Shown: in pieces, positions 34,405 through 42,188 of the stretch
Layout of the letters: every line of letters starts with the position of its first letter
How positions within the stretch are numbered: position 1 is the first letter of the stretch
NCBI RefSeq assembly: GCF_023614235.1
Contig: NZ_CP094264.1
Coordinates: 1,364,001-1,428,000 of the forward strand
Length of the DNA: 64,000 nt
Source: Streptomyces sp. MRC013
GTDB taxonomy: Bacteria; Actinomycetota; Actinomycetes; Streptomycetales; Streptomycetaceae
Reading direction: 5' to 3'
Translations under genes and position numbers: made by a program
The notes under the pieces: model-generated
Told to the model about the DNA's origin: nothing
Database searches by the model: none
The model's input: only the letters and a program-made list of their open reading frames with translations

Positions 34405-36846
34405 TCAGGCGGCCGCGGGCGCCGCCGGAGCCTCCTCGTCGCGGCCCCGGTGCGCCCCGGCGCCGGCGGTCGCGGGCGTCAGGGCGATGTCCAGGACCTG
34501 CCGGACGTCCGTCACCGTGTGGACCTCCAGCCCGTCGAGGACCTCGGCGGGCACGTCGTCGAGGTCGGGCTCGTTCCGCTTCGGGATGACGACCGTGGTG
34601 ATCCCGGCCCGGTGGGCGGCGAGCAGCTTCTGCTTGACGCCGCCGACCGGCAGCACCCGCCCGGTCAGCGACACCTCGCCGGTCATGGCCACGTCCGTCC
34701 GCACCAACCGGCCGCTGAGCAGGGAGGCGAGCGCGGTCGTCATGGTGACGCCGGCGCTCGGTCCGTCCTTCGGCACGGCCCCGGCGGGGAAGTGGATGTG
34801 GACGCCCCGGTCCTTGAGGCCGGTGACGGGCAGTTCGAGCTCCGCGCCGCGGGAGCGGAGGAAGGAGAGCGCGATCCGCGCGGACTCCTTCATCACGTCG
34901 CCGAGCTGCCCGGTGAGGGTGAGTCCCGCGGCGCCGGTCTCCGCGTCGGCGAGGGACGCCTCGACGAACAGCACGTCGCCGCCCGCGCCGGTGACCGCCA
35001 GGCCGGTCGCGACGCCGGGGACGGACGTGCGGCGCTCGGCCGGCTCCTGGGCGGACTCCGGCACGTGGTGCGGGCGCCCGAGGAGGCTCTCCAGGCCGTC
35101 CGCGCGGACGGTGAACGGCAGCTCCCGCTCGCCCAGTTCGGCCCGGGCGGCGATCTTCCTCAGGAGCCGGGCGACGGACCGCTCCAGGTTCCGCACGCCC
35201 GCCTCGCGGGTGTACTCGCCGGCGAGCCTGCGCAGCGCGGCCTCCTCGACCACCACCTCGTCCCGGTCGAGCCCGGCCCGCTCCAGCTGGCGCGGCAGCA
35301 GGTGGTCGCGGGCGATGACGATCTTCTCGTCCTCGGTGTAGCCGTCGAGCCGGACCACCTCCATGCGGTCCAGGAGCGGCTCGGGGATGGCCTCCGCCAC
35401 GTTCGCCGTGGCGAGGAAGACGACGTCGCTCAGGTCGAGTTCGACTTCGAGGTAGTGGTCGCGGAAGGTGTGGTTCTGCGCCGGGTCGAGGACCTCCAGC
35501 AGGGCGGCGGCCGGGTCGCCCCGGAAGTCGGAACCCACCTTGTCGATCTCGTCGAGGAGGACGACGGGGTTCATGGAGCCGGCCTCCCTGACGGCGCGGA
35601 CGATCCGGCCGGGCAGGGCGCCGACGTACGTCCGCCGGTGGCCGCGGATCTCCGCCTCGTCCCGTACGCCGCCGAGCGCGACGCGCACGAACCTGCGGCC
35701 CATGGCGCGGGCGACGGACTCGCCGAGGCTCGTCTTGCCCACACCGGGCGGCCCCACCAGCGCGAGCACGGCGCCGCCGCGGCGCCCGCCGACGACGCCG
35801 AGGCCCCGGTCGGCGCGGCGCTTGCGGACGGCGAGGTACTCGGTGATGCGCTCCTTCACGTCCTGCAGTCCGGCGTGCTCGGCGTCGAGGACCTCCTGGG
35901 CGCCCCGGACGTCGTAGTGGTCCTCGGTCCGCTCGTTCCACGGCATCTCCAGGACCGTGTCCAGCCAGGTGCGGATCCAGGATCCCTCCGGGGACTGGTC
36001 GCTGGCGCGCTCCAGCTTGTCGACCTCCTTGAGGGCTGCCTCGCGGACCTTCCCGGGCAGGTCGGCGGCCTCGACGCGGGCCCGGTAGTCGTCCGTGCCG
36101 CCGTCGGCCTCCTCGCCGTTCAGCTCGCGGAGCTCCTTGCGCACGGCTTCGAGCTGGCGGCGCAGGAGGAACTCGCGCTGCTGCCTGTCGACGCCCTCCT
36201 GGACGTCCTTGGCGATGGACTCCGCCACGTCCTGCTCGGCCAGGTGGTCGCGCAGCTGCTCGGTGGCGAGCCTCAGCCGCGCGACGGGCTCGGCCGTCTC
36301 CAGCAGGGCGACCTTCTGGGCGGTGGTGAGGAAGGGGGAGTACCCGGCGTTGTCCGCCAGGGCGGAGACGTCGTCGATCTGCTGGACCCGGTCGACGACC
36401 TGCCAGGCGCCGCGCTTGCGCAGCCAGCTGGTGGCCAGGGCCTTGTACTCCTTGACCAGCTCGGTGACGGCGCCGGGCAGCGGGTCGGGCGCGGTCTCCT
36501 CGACCAGGGCGCCCTCCACCCACAGGGCGGCGCCCGGCCCGGTGGTCCCGGCTCCGATCCGCACGCGCGCCCGGCCCCGGATGAGCGCTCCGGGGTCTCC
36601 GTCGGAGAGCCGCCCGACCTGCTCGACCGTCCCGAGGACGCCGATGCCCGCGTACGTGCCGTCCACCCTGGGGACCAGCAGCACCCGCGGCTTGCCGCTC
36701 CCGTCCCGGGCGGCCGCCTGGGCGGCCTCGACGGCGGCGCGCACCTCGTTGTCGGACAGGTCCAGCGGCACCACCATCCCCGGTAGCACGACCTCGTCGT
36801 CGAGCGGCAGCACGGGCAGGGTGAGCGAAGCGGACGTCGAAGCCAT
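34405..36846 (-). CDS. lon: ATP-dependent endopeptidase Lon
   Basis: The protein has 813 aa, within the normal range. It has an N-terminal substrate-binding domain (LPVLPLDDEVVLPGMVVPL), AAA+ module with Walker A GPPGVGKTSLG at about 363 and Walker B VLLDEIDKVG, and a C-terminal serine protease domain with Ser in KDGPSAGVTM (about 693) and Lys in GGVKQKLLAA (about 735). It degrades damaged and regulatory proteins in the cytoplasm. ATG 36846 was chosen (AAAGGGAG upstream) over an ATG seven codons earlier, which overlaps the operator. An HspR-type HAIR element lies directly upstream, so heat-shock control is expected. Confidence 0.95.
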   Translation of the reverse strand: MASTSASLTLPVLPLDDEVVLPGMVVPLDLSDNEVRAAVEAAQAAARDGSGKPRVLLVPRVDGTYAGIGVLGTVEQVGRLSDGDPGALIRGRARVRIGAGTTGPGAALWVEGALVEETAPDPLPGAVTELVKEYKALATSWLRKRGAWQVVDRVQQIDDVSALADNAGYSPFLTTAQKVALLETAEPVARLRLATEQLRDHLAEQDVAESIAKDVQEGVDRQQREFLLRRQLEAVRKELRELNGEEADGGTDDYRARVEAADLPGKVREAALKEVDKLERASDQSPEGSWIRTWLDTVLEMPWNERTEDHYDVRGAQEVLDAEHAGLQDVKERITEYLAVRKRRADRGLGVVGGRRGGAVLALVGPPGVGKTSLGESVARAMGRRFVRVALGGVRDEAEIRGHRRTYVGALPGRIVRAVREAGSMNPVVLLDEIDKVGSDFRGDPAAALLEVLDPAQNHTFRDHYLEVELDLSDVVFLATANVAEAIPEPLLDRMEVVRLDGYTEDEKIVIARDHLLPRQLERAGLDRDEVVVEEAALRRLAGEYTREAGVRNLERSVARLLRKIAARAELGERELPFTVRADGLESLLGRPHHVPESAQEPAERRTSVPGVATGLAVTGAGGDVLFVEASLADAETGAAGLTLTGQLGDVMKESARIALSFLRSRGAELELPVTGLKDRGVHIHFPAGAVPKDGPSAGVTMTTALASLLSGRLVRTDVAMTGEVSLTGRVLPVGGVKQKLLAAHRAGITTVVIPKRNEPDLDDVPAEVLDGLEVHTVTDVRQVLDIALTPATAGAGAHRGRDEEAPAAPAAA

Positions 36847-36867
36847 GATCTCCCTTTCGGCAGTCAA

Positions 36868-36888
36868 GTTGAGCTACGTCGACTCAAT
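36868..36888 (-). promoter_or_regulatory. HAIR-like HspR operator upstream of lon
   Basis: TTGAG-C-N7-A-CTCAA spans 36869-36887 and fits the HAIR consensus CTTGAGT-N7-ACTCAAG with the correct 7-bp spacing. The outermost bases and one inner position differ. HAIR sites bind HspR, the repressor of dnaK, clpB and, in Streptomyces lividans, lon. Its centre is about 30 bp before the lon start codon, in the position of a promoter-blocking repressor. Confidence 0.75.
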
Positions 36889-37281
36889 GTTCGGGAGTCC
36901 GGCATCGTTCCCGCACCCTGTTCGCTCTGAGCGATCTTCCGTCCCGTCCCGGTCCGGAGGCGCCCGGCCGAAGCGCCCGCTCCGGTACGCGGCGGGGGCG
37001 CACCCCCGCCCACCGGTCCCCACCGGTCCCCACCGGGGCGGCGCCCGGCCGGCCGCGCGCCCCCCTCACGCCCGCTGCCCCGGACCGCGCCCCGCCGGAA
37101 CCGTCCGAACCGGCGGCGCGGAACCGGGCCGGACGGCGCCCCTCCGCGGGCGGGCCCGCCCGGAGCGCCCCCGGGAGGACCGGTGGCACCGCGCGGCCGG
37201 ACGGCCCGGCCGCCGCACGGGGGACCCGCAACGCCCGTTCCGTCGGCGGTCGTTGTCAGTGGCGGCTCCTACGATCGGCCC
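36889..37281. other. Intergenic between lon and the DUF1877 gene
   Basis: Apart from the HAIR site at its left end, the stretch contains no supported gene. It includes a tandem CACCGGTCCC pair near 37015-37030 and a short less GC-rich patch (36890-36950) that may carry the lon promoter. The last bases before ATG 37282 show no strong ribosome site. Confidence 0.4.
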
Positions 37282-37784
37282 ATGAGCATGATCGGGGAGT
37301 ACGTGAGGCTGACCGCCGACGAGTTCGCGCGGGCGCTGAGGGATCCGCAGTGGGCGCAGGAGCGGGTCGACGAACTGGTCGAGGCCGAGTTGCGCGGCGG
37401 GGGCGGCGGGGACCGGGCGCGGTGCCTCGACACCGACAAGGCGTGGCACGCGCTGGATTTCCTGCTGTCGCGGATCGGCTTCCCCGTCGACGTCGTCTTC
37501 GGGGAGGGCGCGATACCGGGCGCCGAGGAGTGGGGGTACACCCCGCCGCGCTATCTGACGCCCGAGCGGGTCGGGGTCGCCGCCGAGGCGCTGCGGCGGA
37601 CCCCCGCCGAGCGGCTCGTCGAGGGGTGGGCCCCGAGGACCTGGCGCGGGCCGAGGTGTACCCGGTGGTGGTCTGGGAGCGGGGGGAGCCGCTGGAGTAC
37701 GTGACGGCCTACTACGAGGAGCTGGTCCCGTTCTTCGGCGCCGCCGCCCGCGAGGGGGACGCCGTGCTCATGTGGCTGGACTGA
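37282..37784 (+). pseudogene. DUF1877 family protein, frameshifted
   Basis: ATG 37282 opens MSMIGEYVRLTADEFARAL, the typical start of DUF1877 proteins (about 165 aa, function unknown). The family pattern continues through KAWHALDFLL and GFPVDVVFGEGAIPG, then the frame breaks after ERLVEG at the G run 37623-37626. The expected ending (PEDLARAEVYPVVVWERGEP, YYEELVPFFGAA, DAVLMWLD*) is in the next frame and stops at 37784. One extra G would give ...LVEGVGPEDLARA... and a 167-aa protein. The tail overlaps the convergent secreted-protein gene by 17 bp. Confidence 0.8.
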
Positions 37785-38322
37785 ACCGGTCCTCGCAGCT
37801 CGCCGGGACCGTGTCGCCCGGATCCGCCGCGACGGCGTCCGCGCCCGCGCCGCAGGAGGCGACGCGGTCGCCGGGTCCGCCATCGCCGAGGGTGATCCGG
37901 TCGCCGCCGCCGTGCGTGGTGACGTCGTCGGCGCCGGTCCCGGGGTCGACGACCGCGTCGAGGGGCACCGCGACGTGGACCCGGTCGTCCTGGTCCCCCG
38001 TCCGGACGGTGATCCGGGTGACCCCGGCGGCGGCGCCACAGGTGACGAGGACGTCGCTGCGCCGGACGCACCCGGGGCCCGCCGCGGCCCCGGTCTCGTC
38101 CTGGACCGCCAGCTCGCCGAGGAAGAGGCCGACGGCCACGTCGTTCTCGACGCCGGGGCCGGCGTCGTAGACGACGGTGCCGCCGAAGCGGGCGGCCGTG
38201 CCGCCCTGGGCCTGGGCGGCCTGGGCGGCCAGGGCGAGGGGGGCGGCCAGGCCGAGACCCAGGGCGCCCGCCGCCGCGGACACGGCCGCGCGGCGCAGCG
38301 CGCGGGCTGCGGGGTTCCTCAT
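37768..38322 (-). CDS. Secreted hypothetical protein with a short Asp/Gly repeat region
   Basis: The protein has 184 aa. A signal peptide (1-39, Ala-rich, cleavage near AQAQG) is followed by a beta domain with three Cys. Near residues 125-160, GTGADDVTTHGGGDRITLGDGGPGDRV resembles haemolysin-type calcium-binding nonapeptides (GGxGxDxux) in loose form. Probably an extracellular or wall-associated protein; no enzyme motif is visible. The starting codon ATG 38322 follows a GGGAGA site. Confidence 0.65.
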   Translation of the reverse strand: MRNPAARALRRAAVSAAAGALGLGLAAPLALAAQAAQAQGGTAARFGGTVVYDAGPGVENDVAVGLFLGELAVQDETGAAAGPGCVRRSDVLVTCGAAAGVTRITVRTGDQDDRVHVAVPLDAVVDPGTGADDVTTHGGGDRITLGDGGPGDRVASCGAGADAVAADPGDTVPASCEDRFSPAT

Positions 38323-38433
38323 GGTCGGGTTCTCCCTTCACACGTCTTCCCGGTCACCGAAACAGACAGCGACACGATCCGCACCATTTGTTACACCCTG
38401 GCGCCGCACCGCCCCCTCGGGTGTAATGGCCTC

Positions 38434-39096
38434 ATGCACAGCGCAGACATTACCGACGCGTGGGTCCGGGGCTGGGCCGTCTCCCGCGGCGCCCCGCCCC
38501 CCGTCGAGGAGCCGTGGGGGTACCGCATCGACGTGGGTCTGAACCGCCACGTCCTCCGGCACGTCGTGCCCGAGCCCGACGGGCCGACCGTCCGCGAGCT
38601 CTGCGCGACCGTGACGCGGCCGTACGCCTGGTTGAAGGTCCTCGCCGAGCCCGAGGAGGTCGCCGGCTGGATCACCCCCGGCTGGACCGTCCCCGACGAC
38701 CCGGGCTTCATGATGTACACCGCCCTGCGCCCCGGCCCCGCCCCGGCGCTGCCCGCCGGGTACGCCCTGCACGCCGAGGTCCACGAGGGCGTCCACCTCG
38801 TGCGCGTCCTCACCGAGGACGGTTCGCTCGCCGCGCGCGGCCAGGTGGCGCCCACGGGCCGCACGGCCGTCTTCGACCAGATCGAGACGGACGGGGCGCA
38901 CCGCAGGCGCGGCCTCGGCAGCACCGTCATGCGCCTCCTGCACAACGCCGCCGCCGCGGCCGGGGCCACCACCGGCGTCCTCGGCGCCACCGTCGACGGC
39001 TTCGCCCTCTACACGTCGCTGGGCTGGCGGTACCAGGGGCCGCTGACCGGGGTGGTGCGCGACGGCGGCCCGGCCGCGGACGGCACCGGCGGCTGA
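38434..39096 (+). CDS. GNAT-family N-acetyltransferase
   Basis: The protein has 220 aa from ATG 38434. The acetyl-CoA-binding motif A is clear: FDQIETDGAHRRRGLGSTVMRLLHNAA (R-R-x-G-L-G). Motif B is YTSLGWRYQGPL near residue 195. The N-terminal part is unlike the classic GNAT fold but typical of an actinobacterial subgroup. The acceptor substrate is unknown. Monocistronic. Confidence 0.85.
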   Translation: MHSADITDAWVRGWAVSRGAPPPVEEPWGYRIDVGLNRHVLRHVVPEPDGPTVRELCATVTRPYAWLKVLAEPEEVAGWITPGWTVPDDPGFMMYTALRPGPAPALPAGYALHAEVHEGVHLVRVLTEDGSLAARGQVAPTGRTAVFDQIETDGAHRRRGLGSTVMRLLHNAAAAAGATTGVLGATVDGFALYTSLGWRYQGPLTGVVRDGGPAADGTGG

Positions 39097-39151
39097 CCGC
39101 CGGCCGCGAACGCCCCTCCCGCCCGCGGCCGTTCCGCATAGGCTGGGGCGC

Positions 39152-39823
39152 ATGCCCGTGACGCTCGACCGACGTGAAGGCCCGTACGGTGAAGTCGTGC
39201 TGCGGCAGCGCGGCGAACACTTCGAGATCATCGCCAACGGCACCTTCCTGATGGACACCTCCGACGGCCGCTCCGAGCGGCTCCTCGTCGACGCCGCCCT
39301 GCACGCCCTGGGCGGGGGCCGCGCCGCCCGCCCCTCCGTGCTCATCGGCGGGCTGGGCGTCGGCTTCTCCCTCGCCCACGCCGCCGCCGACCCCGCCTGG
39401 GGCCGCATCGCCGTGGTCGAACGCGAGCGGGCCGTCATCGACTGGCACCGCGCGGGCCCCCTCGCCGCCCTCTCCGCCCCCGCCCTCGCCGACCCGCGCA
39501 CGGTCCTGGTCCACGCCGACCTCGTCGCCTACCTCCGCGACCCGGACACCGCCGACACGTACGACGCGCTCTGCCTCGACGTCGACAACGGCCCCGAGTG
39601 GACGGTCACCGAGGACAACGGCGGCCTGTACTCGCCGTCCGGCCTGGCCGCCTGCGCACGCCGCCTCAACCCCGGCGGCGTACTGGCCGTCTGGTCCGCC
39701 CGGCCGTCCGCCGCTTTCGAGGAGTCCCTCCGGAATGCCGGTTTCCGCGGGGTACGGACGGAAGAGGTCCCCGTTGCCCGGGGCGTACCGGACGCGGTCC
39801 ACCTCGGGGTTCGACCCGCGTAG
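39152..39823 (+). CDS. Spermidine-synthase-like methyltransferase-fold protein
   Basis: The protein has 223 aa. The Rossmann-type core has VLIGGLGVGFSLAHA (glycine-rich nucleotide loop), AVVERERAVIDWHR and LCLDVDNGPEW. These match the spermine/spermidine synthase superfamily. The N-terminal tetramerisation domain is minimal and the catalytic Asp lies in a shortened context, so polyamine synthesis is uncertain. Such short paralogues are common in Streptomyces. It sits 55 bp after the GNAT gene and may be co-transcribed with it. Confidence 0.8.
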   Translation: MPVTLDRREGPYGEVVLRQRGEHFEIIANGTFLMDTSDGRSERLLVDAALHALGGGRAARPSVLIGGLGVGFSLAHAAADPAWGRIAVVERERAVIDWHRAGPLAALSAPALADPRTVLVHADLVAYLRDPDTADTYDALCLDVDNGPEWTVTEDNGGLYSPSGLAACARRLNPGGVLAVWSARPSAAFEESLRNAGFRGVRTEEVPVARGVPDAVHLGVRPA

Positions 39824-39904
39824 CCGCGACGCGGCCGCTGCCTTTATGTTGTTGACGGAAGCGCACGGATCTACAGCTCGCGCAGGACGCGACAGGGGCG
39901 GGGC

Positions 39905-40642
39905 ATGGAGCACGCACACACCGGCCACACCGGCAACGCGGTCACGGCGGGTACCCAGCGCCGGGTCCTGGTCGTCGAGGACGACGCGACCATCGTGGAG
40001 GCCCTCTCCGCGCGGCTGCGCGCCGAGGGGTTCCTCGTGCAGACCGCGTCGGACGGACCCGCCGCCGTCGACGCGGCGGAGGCCTGGCAGCCCGACCTGA
40101 TGATCCTGGACGTCATGCTGCCGGGTTTCGACGGGCTGGAGGTCTGCCGCCGCGTCCAGGCCCAGCGGCCGGTCCCCGTCCTGATGCTCACCGCGCGGGA
40201 CGACGAGACGGACATGCTCGTCGGGCTCGGTGTCGGCGCCGACGACTACATGACGAAGCCGTTCTCGATGCGCGAGCTGGTGGCCCGGGTCCACGTGCTG
40301 CTGCGCCGCGTCGAGCGCGCCGCGCTGGCGGCGGTCACGCCCCGCAGCGGCATCCTGCGCCTCGGCGAGCTGGAGATCGACCACGCCCAGCGCCGCGTCC
40401 GCGTCAGGAGCGACGACGTGCACCTGACGCCGACCGAGTTCGACCTGCTGGTCTGCCTGGCCAACACCCCGCGCGCGGTGCTCTCCCGGGAGCAGCTGCT
40501 CGCCGAGGTCTGGGACTGGGCCGACGCCTCGGGCACCCGGACGGTGGACAGCCACATCAAGGCGCTGCGCCGGAAGATCGGCGCCGAGCGGATCCGCACC
40601 GTGCACGGCGTGGGGTACGCCCTGGAGACCCCGGCGCCGTGA
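39905..40642 (+). CDS. OmpR/PhoB-type response regulator
   Basis: The protein has 245 aa. The receiver domain starts at residue about 20 (VLVVEDDATIVEAL), with phospho-acceptor Asp in LMILDVMLPGFDG, Thr in MLTARD and Lys in YMTKPFSMREL. A C-terminal winged helix follows (LTPTEFDLLVCLANTPRAV, RTVDSHIKALRRKIG). Its stop overlaps the kinase start as GTGA. It lies directly upstream of kgd/sucA, as does the SCO5283-SCO5282 pair I recall from S. coelicolor. Whether it regulates kgd is unknown. Confidence 0.93.
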   Translation: MEHAHTGHTGNAVTAGTQRRVLVVEDDATIVEALSARLRAEGFLVQTASDGPAAVDAAEAWQPDLMILDVMLPGFDGLEVCRRVQAQRPVPVLMLTARDDETDMLVGLGVGADDYMTKPFSMRELVARVHVLLRRVERAALAAVTPRSGILRLGELEIDHAQRRVRVRSDDVHLTPTEFDLLVCLANTPRAVLSREQLLAEVWDWADASGTRTVDSHIKALRRKIGAERIRTVHGVGYALETPAP

Positions 40643-41889
40643 GCCTCGGGCAGCCCGGCACCCGGGCGGCGGACGACGACCGGCCGGCGGCCCGCGCCGG
40701 CCGGGACCGCCCGGCCGGCGGCCCGTACCGGAGGGGCGCGCGCGGCGACCGGCACACCGGCCGCCCGGCGCCGGCCCCCGGGCGGCGGACCTCGGACGGC
40801 GGGGCGGTCCGCCGCCCGCGCGGCCGGTTCCGGCCCCTCACCATCTCGATCAAGACGAAGCTCTGCTCCCTCGTCGTCGTCTCCGTCTTCATCACCACCG
40901 GGCTGCTCCTGGTCGCCCTGCGGACCGAGACCGAGCTCCGGTTCATCACGGTCTTCTCGGTGATCGCGACCCTGCTGCTCACCCAGTTCGTCGCGCACGG
41001 CCTCACCGCCCCGCTCGACGAGATGAACAAGGTCGCCAAGGGCATCTCGCACGGCGACTACACCCGCCGCGTCCACGGTGCCGGCCGCCGCGACGAGCTC
41101 GGCGACCTCGCCTCCACGATCAACCGCATGGCGGACGACCTGGAGGCCGTCGACCGGCACCGCAAGGAGCTGGTCGCCAACGTCTCCCACGAGCTGCGCA
41201 CCCCGATCGCCGCGCTCCGGGCCGTCCTGGAGAACGTCGTGGACGGCGTCTCGGCCGCCGACCCGGAGACCATGCGCACGGCACTGGCGCAGACCGAGCG
41301 GCTGGGCCGCCTGGTGGAGACGCTGCTCGACCTGTCCCGGCTGGACAACGGCGTCGTACCGCTCCGGTCGCGCCGGTTCGAGGTGTGGCCCTACCTGTCG
41401 GGCGTCCTGAAGGAGGCCGGCCTGGCCGCGTCCCAGCGCGCCGTGGGCTCCGGGGCGGTCCCCCACACGCGTACGGACGTGCACCTGCACCTGGACGTCT
41501 CCCCGCCCGAGATGACCGCCCACGCGGACGTGGAGCGGCTCCACCAGGTGGTGGCGAACCTCGTGGACAACGCCGTGAAGCACTCGCCCCCGCACGGCCG
41601 CGTCACGGTGCGGGCCCGGCGCGGGCCGTTCCCGGAGTCGCTGCGGCTGGAGGTCGTGGACGAGGGCCCCGGCATCCCCGAGTCGGAGCGGCACAAGGTG
41701 TTCGAGCGGTTCAACCGGGGCAGCGTCCCCGCTCCGCACGGACCGGGCAGCGACGGCGGCACGGGGCTGGGCCTGGCCATCGCCCGCTGGGCCGTGGACC
41801 TCCACGGCGGCCGCATAGGCGTGGCCGAATCCGCGAGGGGCTGCCGCATCCTCGTCACCCTTCCGGGGATTCCGCAGCAGCGGAGTTGA
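40639..41889 (+). CDS. Sensor histidine kinase (HAMP-HisKA-HATPase)
   Basis: The protein has 416 aa. A basic, disordered N terminus (1-65) precedes two membrane helices (about 77-95 and 101-118) with almost no extracytoplasmic loop. HAMP, HisKA with His in VANVSHELRTPIAALR, and a complete ATPase domain follow (VVANLVDNAVKHSPP, DEGPGIPESE, GGTGLGLAIARW). The near absence of a sensor loop suggests it reads membrane state or a partner protein. Overlaps its response regulator. Confidence 0.92.
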   Translation: MSLGQPGTRAADDDRPAARAGRDRPAGGPYRRGARGDRHTGRPAPAPGRRTSDGGAVRRPRGRFRPLTISIKTKLCSLVVVSVFITTGLLLVALRTETELRFITVFSVIATLLLTQFVAHGLTAPLDEMNKVAKGISHGDYTRRVHGAGRRDELGDLASTINRMADDLEAVDRHRKELVANVSHELRTPIAALRAVLENVVDGVSAADPETMRTALAQTERLGRLVETLLDLSRLDNGVVPLRSRRFEVWPYLSGVLKEAGLAASQRAVGSGAVPHTRTDVHLHLDVSPPEMTAHADVERLHQVVANLVDNAVKHSPPHGRVTVRARRGPFPESLRLEVVDEGPGIPESERHKVFERFNRGSVPAPHGPGSDGGTGLGLAIARWAVDLHGGRIGVAESARGCRILVTLPGIPQQRS

Positions 41890-42188
41890 CATAGGGTTCG
41901 AACCGGAGCCGCTCCGGGTCCGCGTGGGTGTGCGTACGCGTGCGCACCCCCTCCGGGGCCGGTTCGGAGCCGACCGGAGGTGCGGGGAGCGGAAGCCGCA
42001 GCTCAGTCGAGTGGTACCCGCTCGCCGCCGAACCACGCATGTTTCCCGGCGCTTCTTCCCCCGAAACCCGCCGTTCGATGTGATGTACGCGACGATGGCA
42101 CGCCCCGCCTGCACCTTCCGCCCACGGAGGCGTAGCCTTTATTTCCGCTGTCCATCACCTTGTGAAGCGGAAGAGGGCGGTTGCCGCC

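Noticed and set aside
42162..42188. In-frame GTG 27 bp upstream as the kgd start
   Set aside because: The known Streptomyces N terminus begins [10 protein letters not shown], at GTG 42189.
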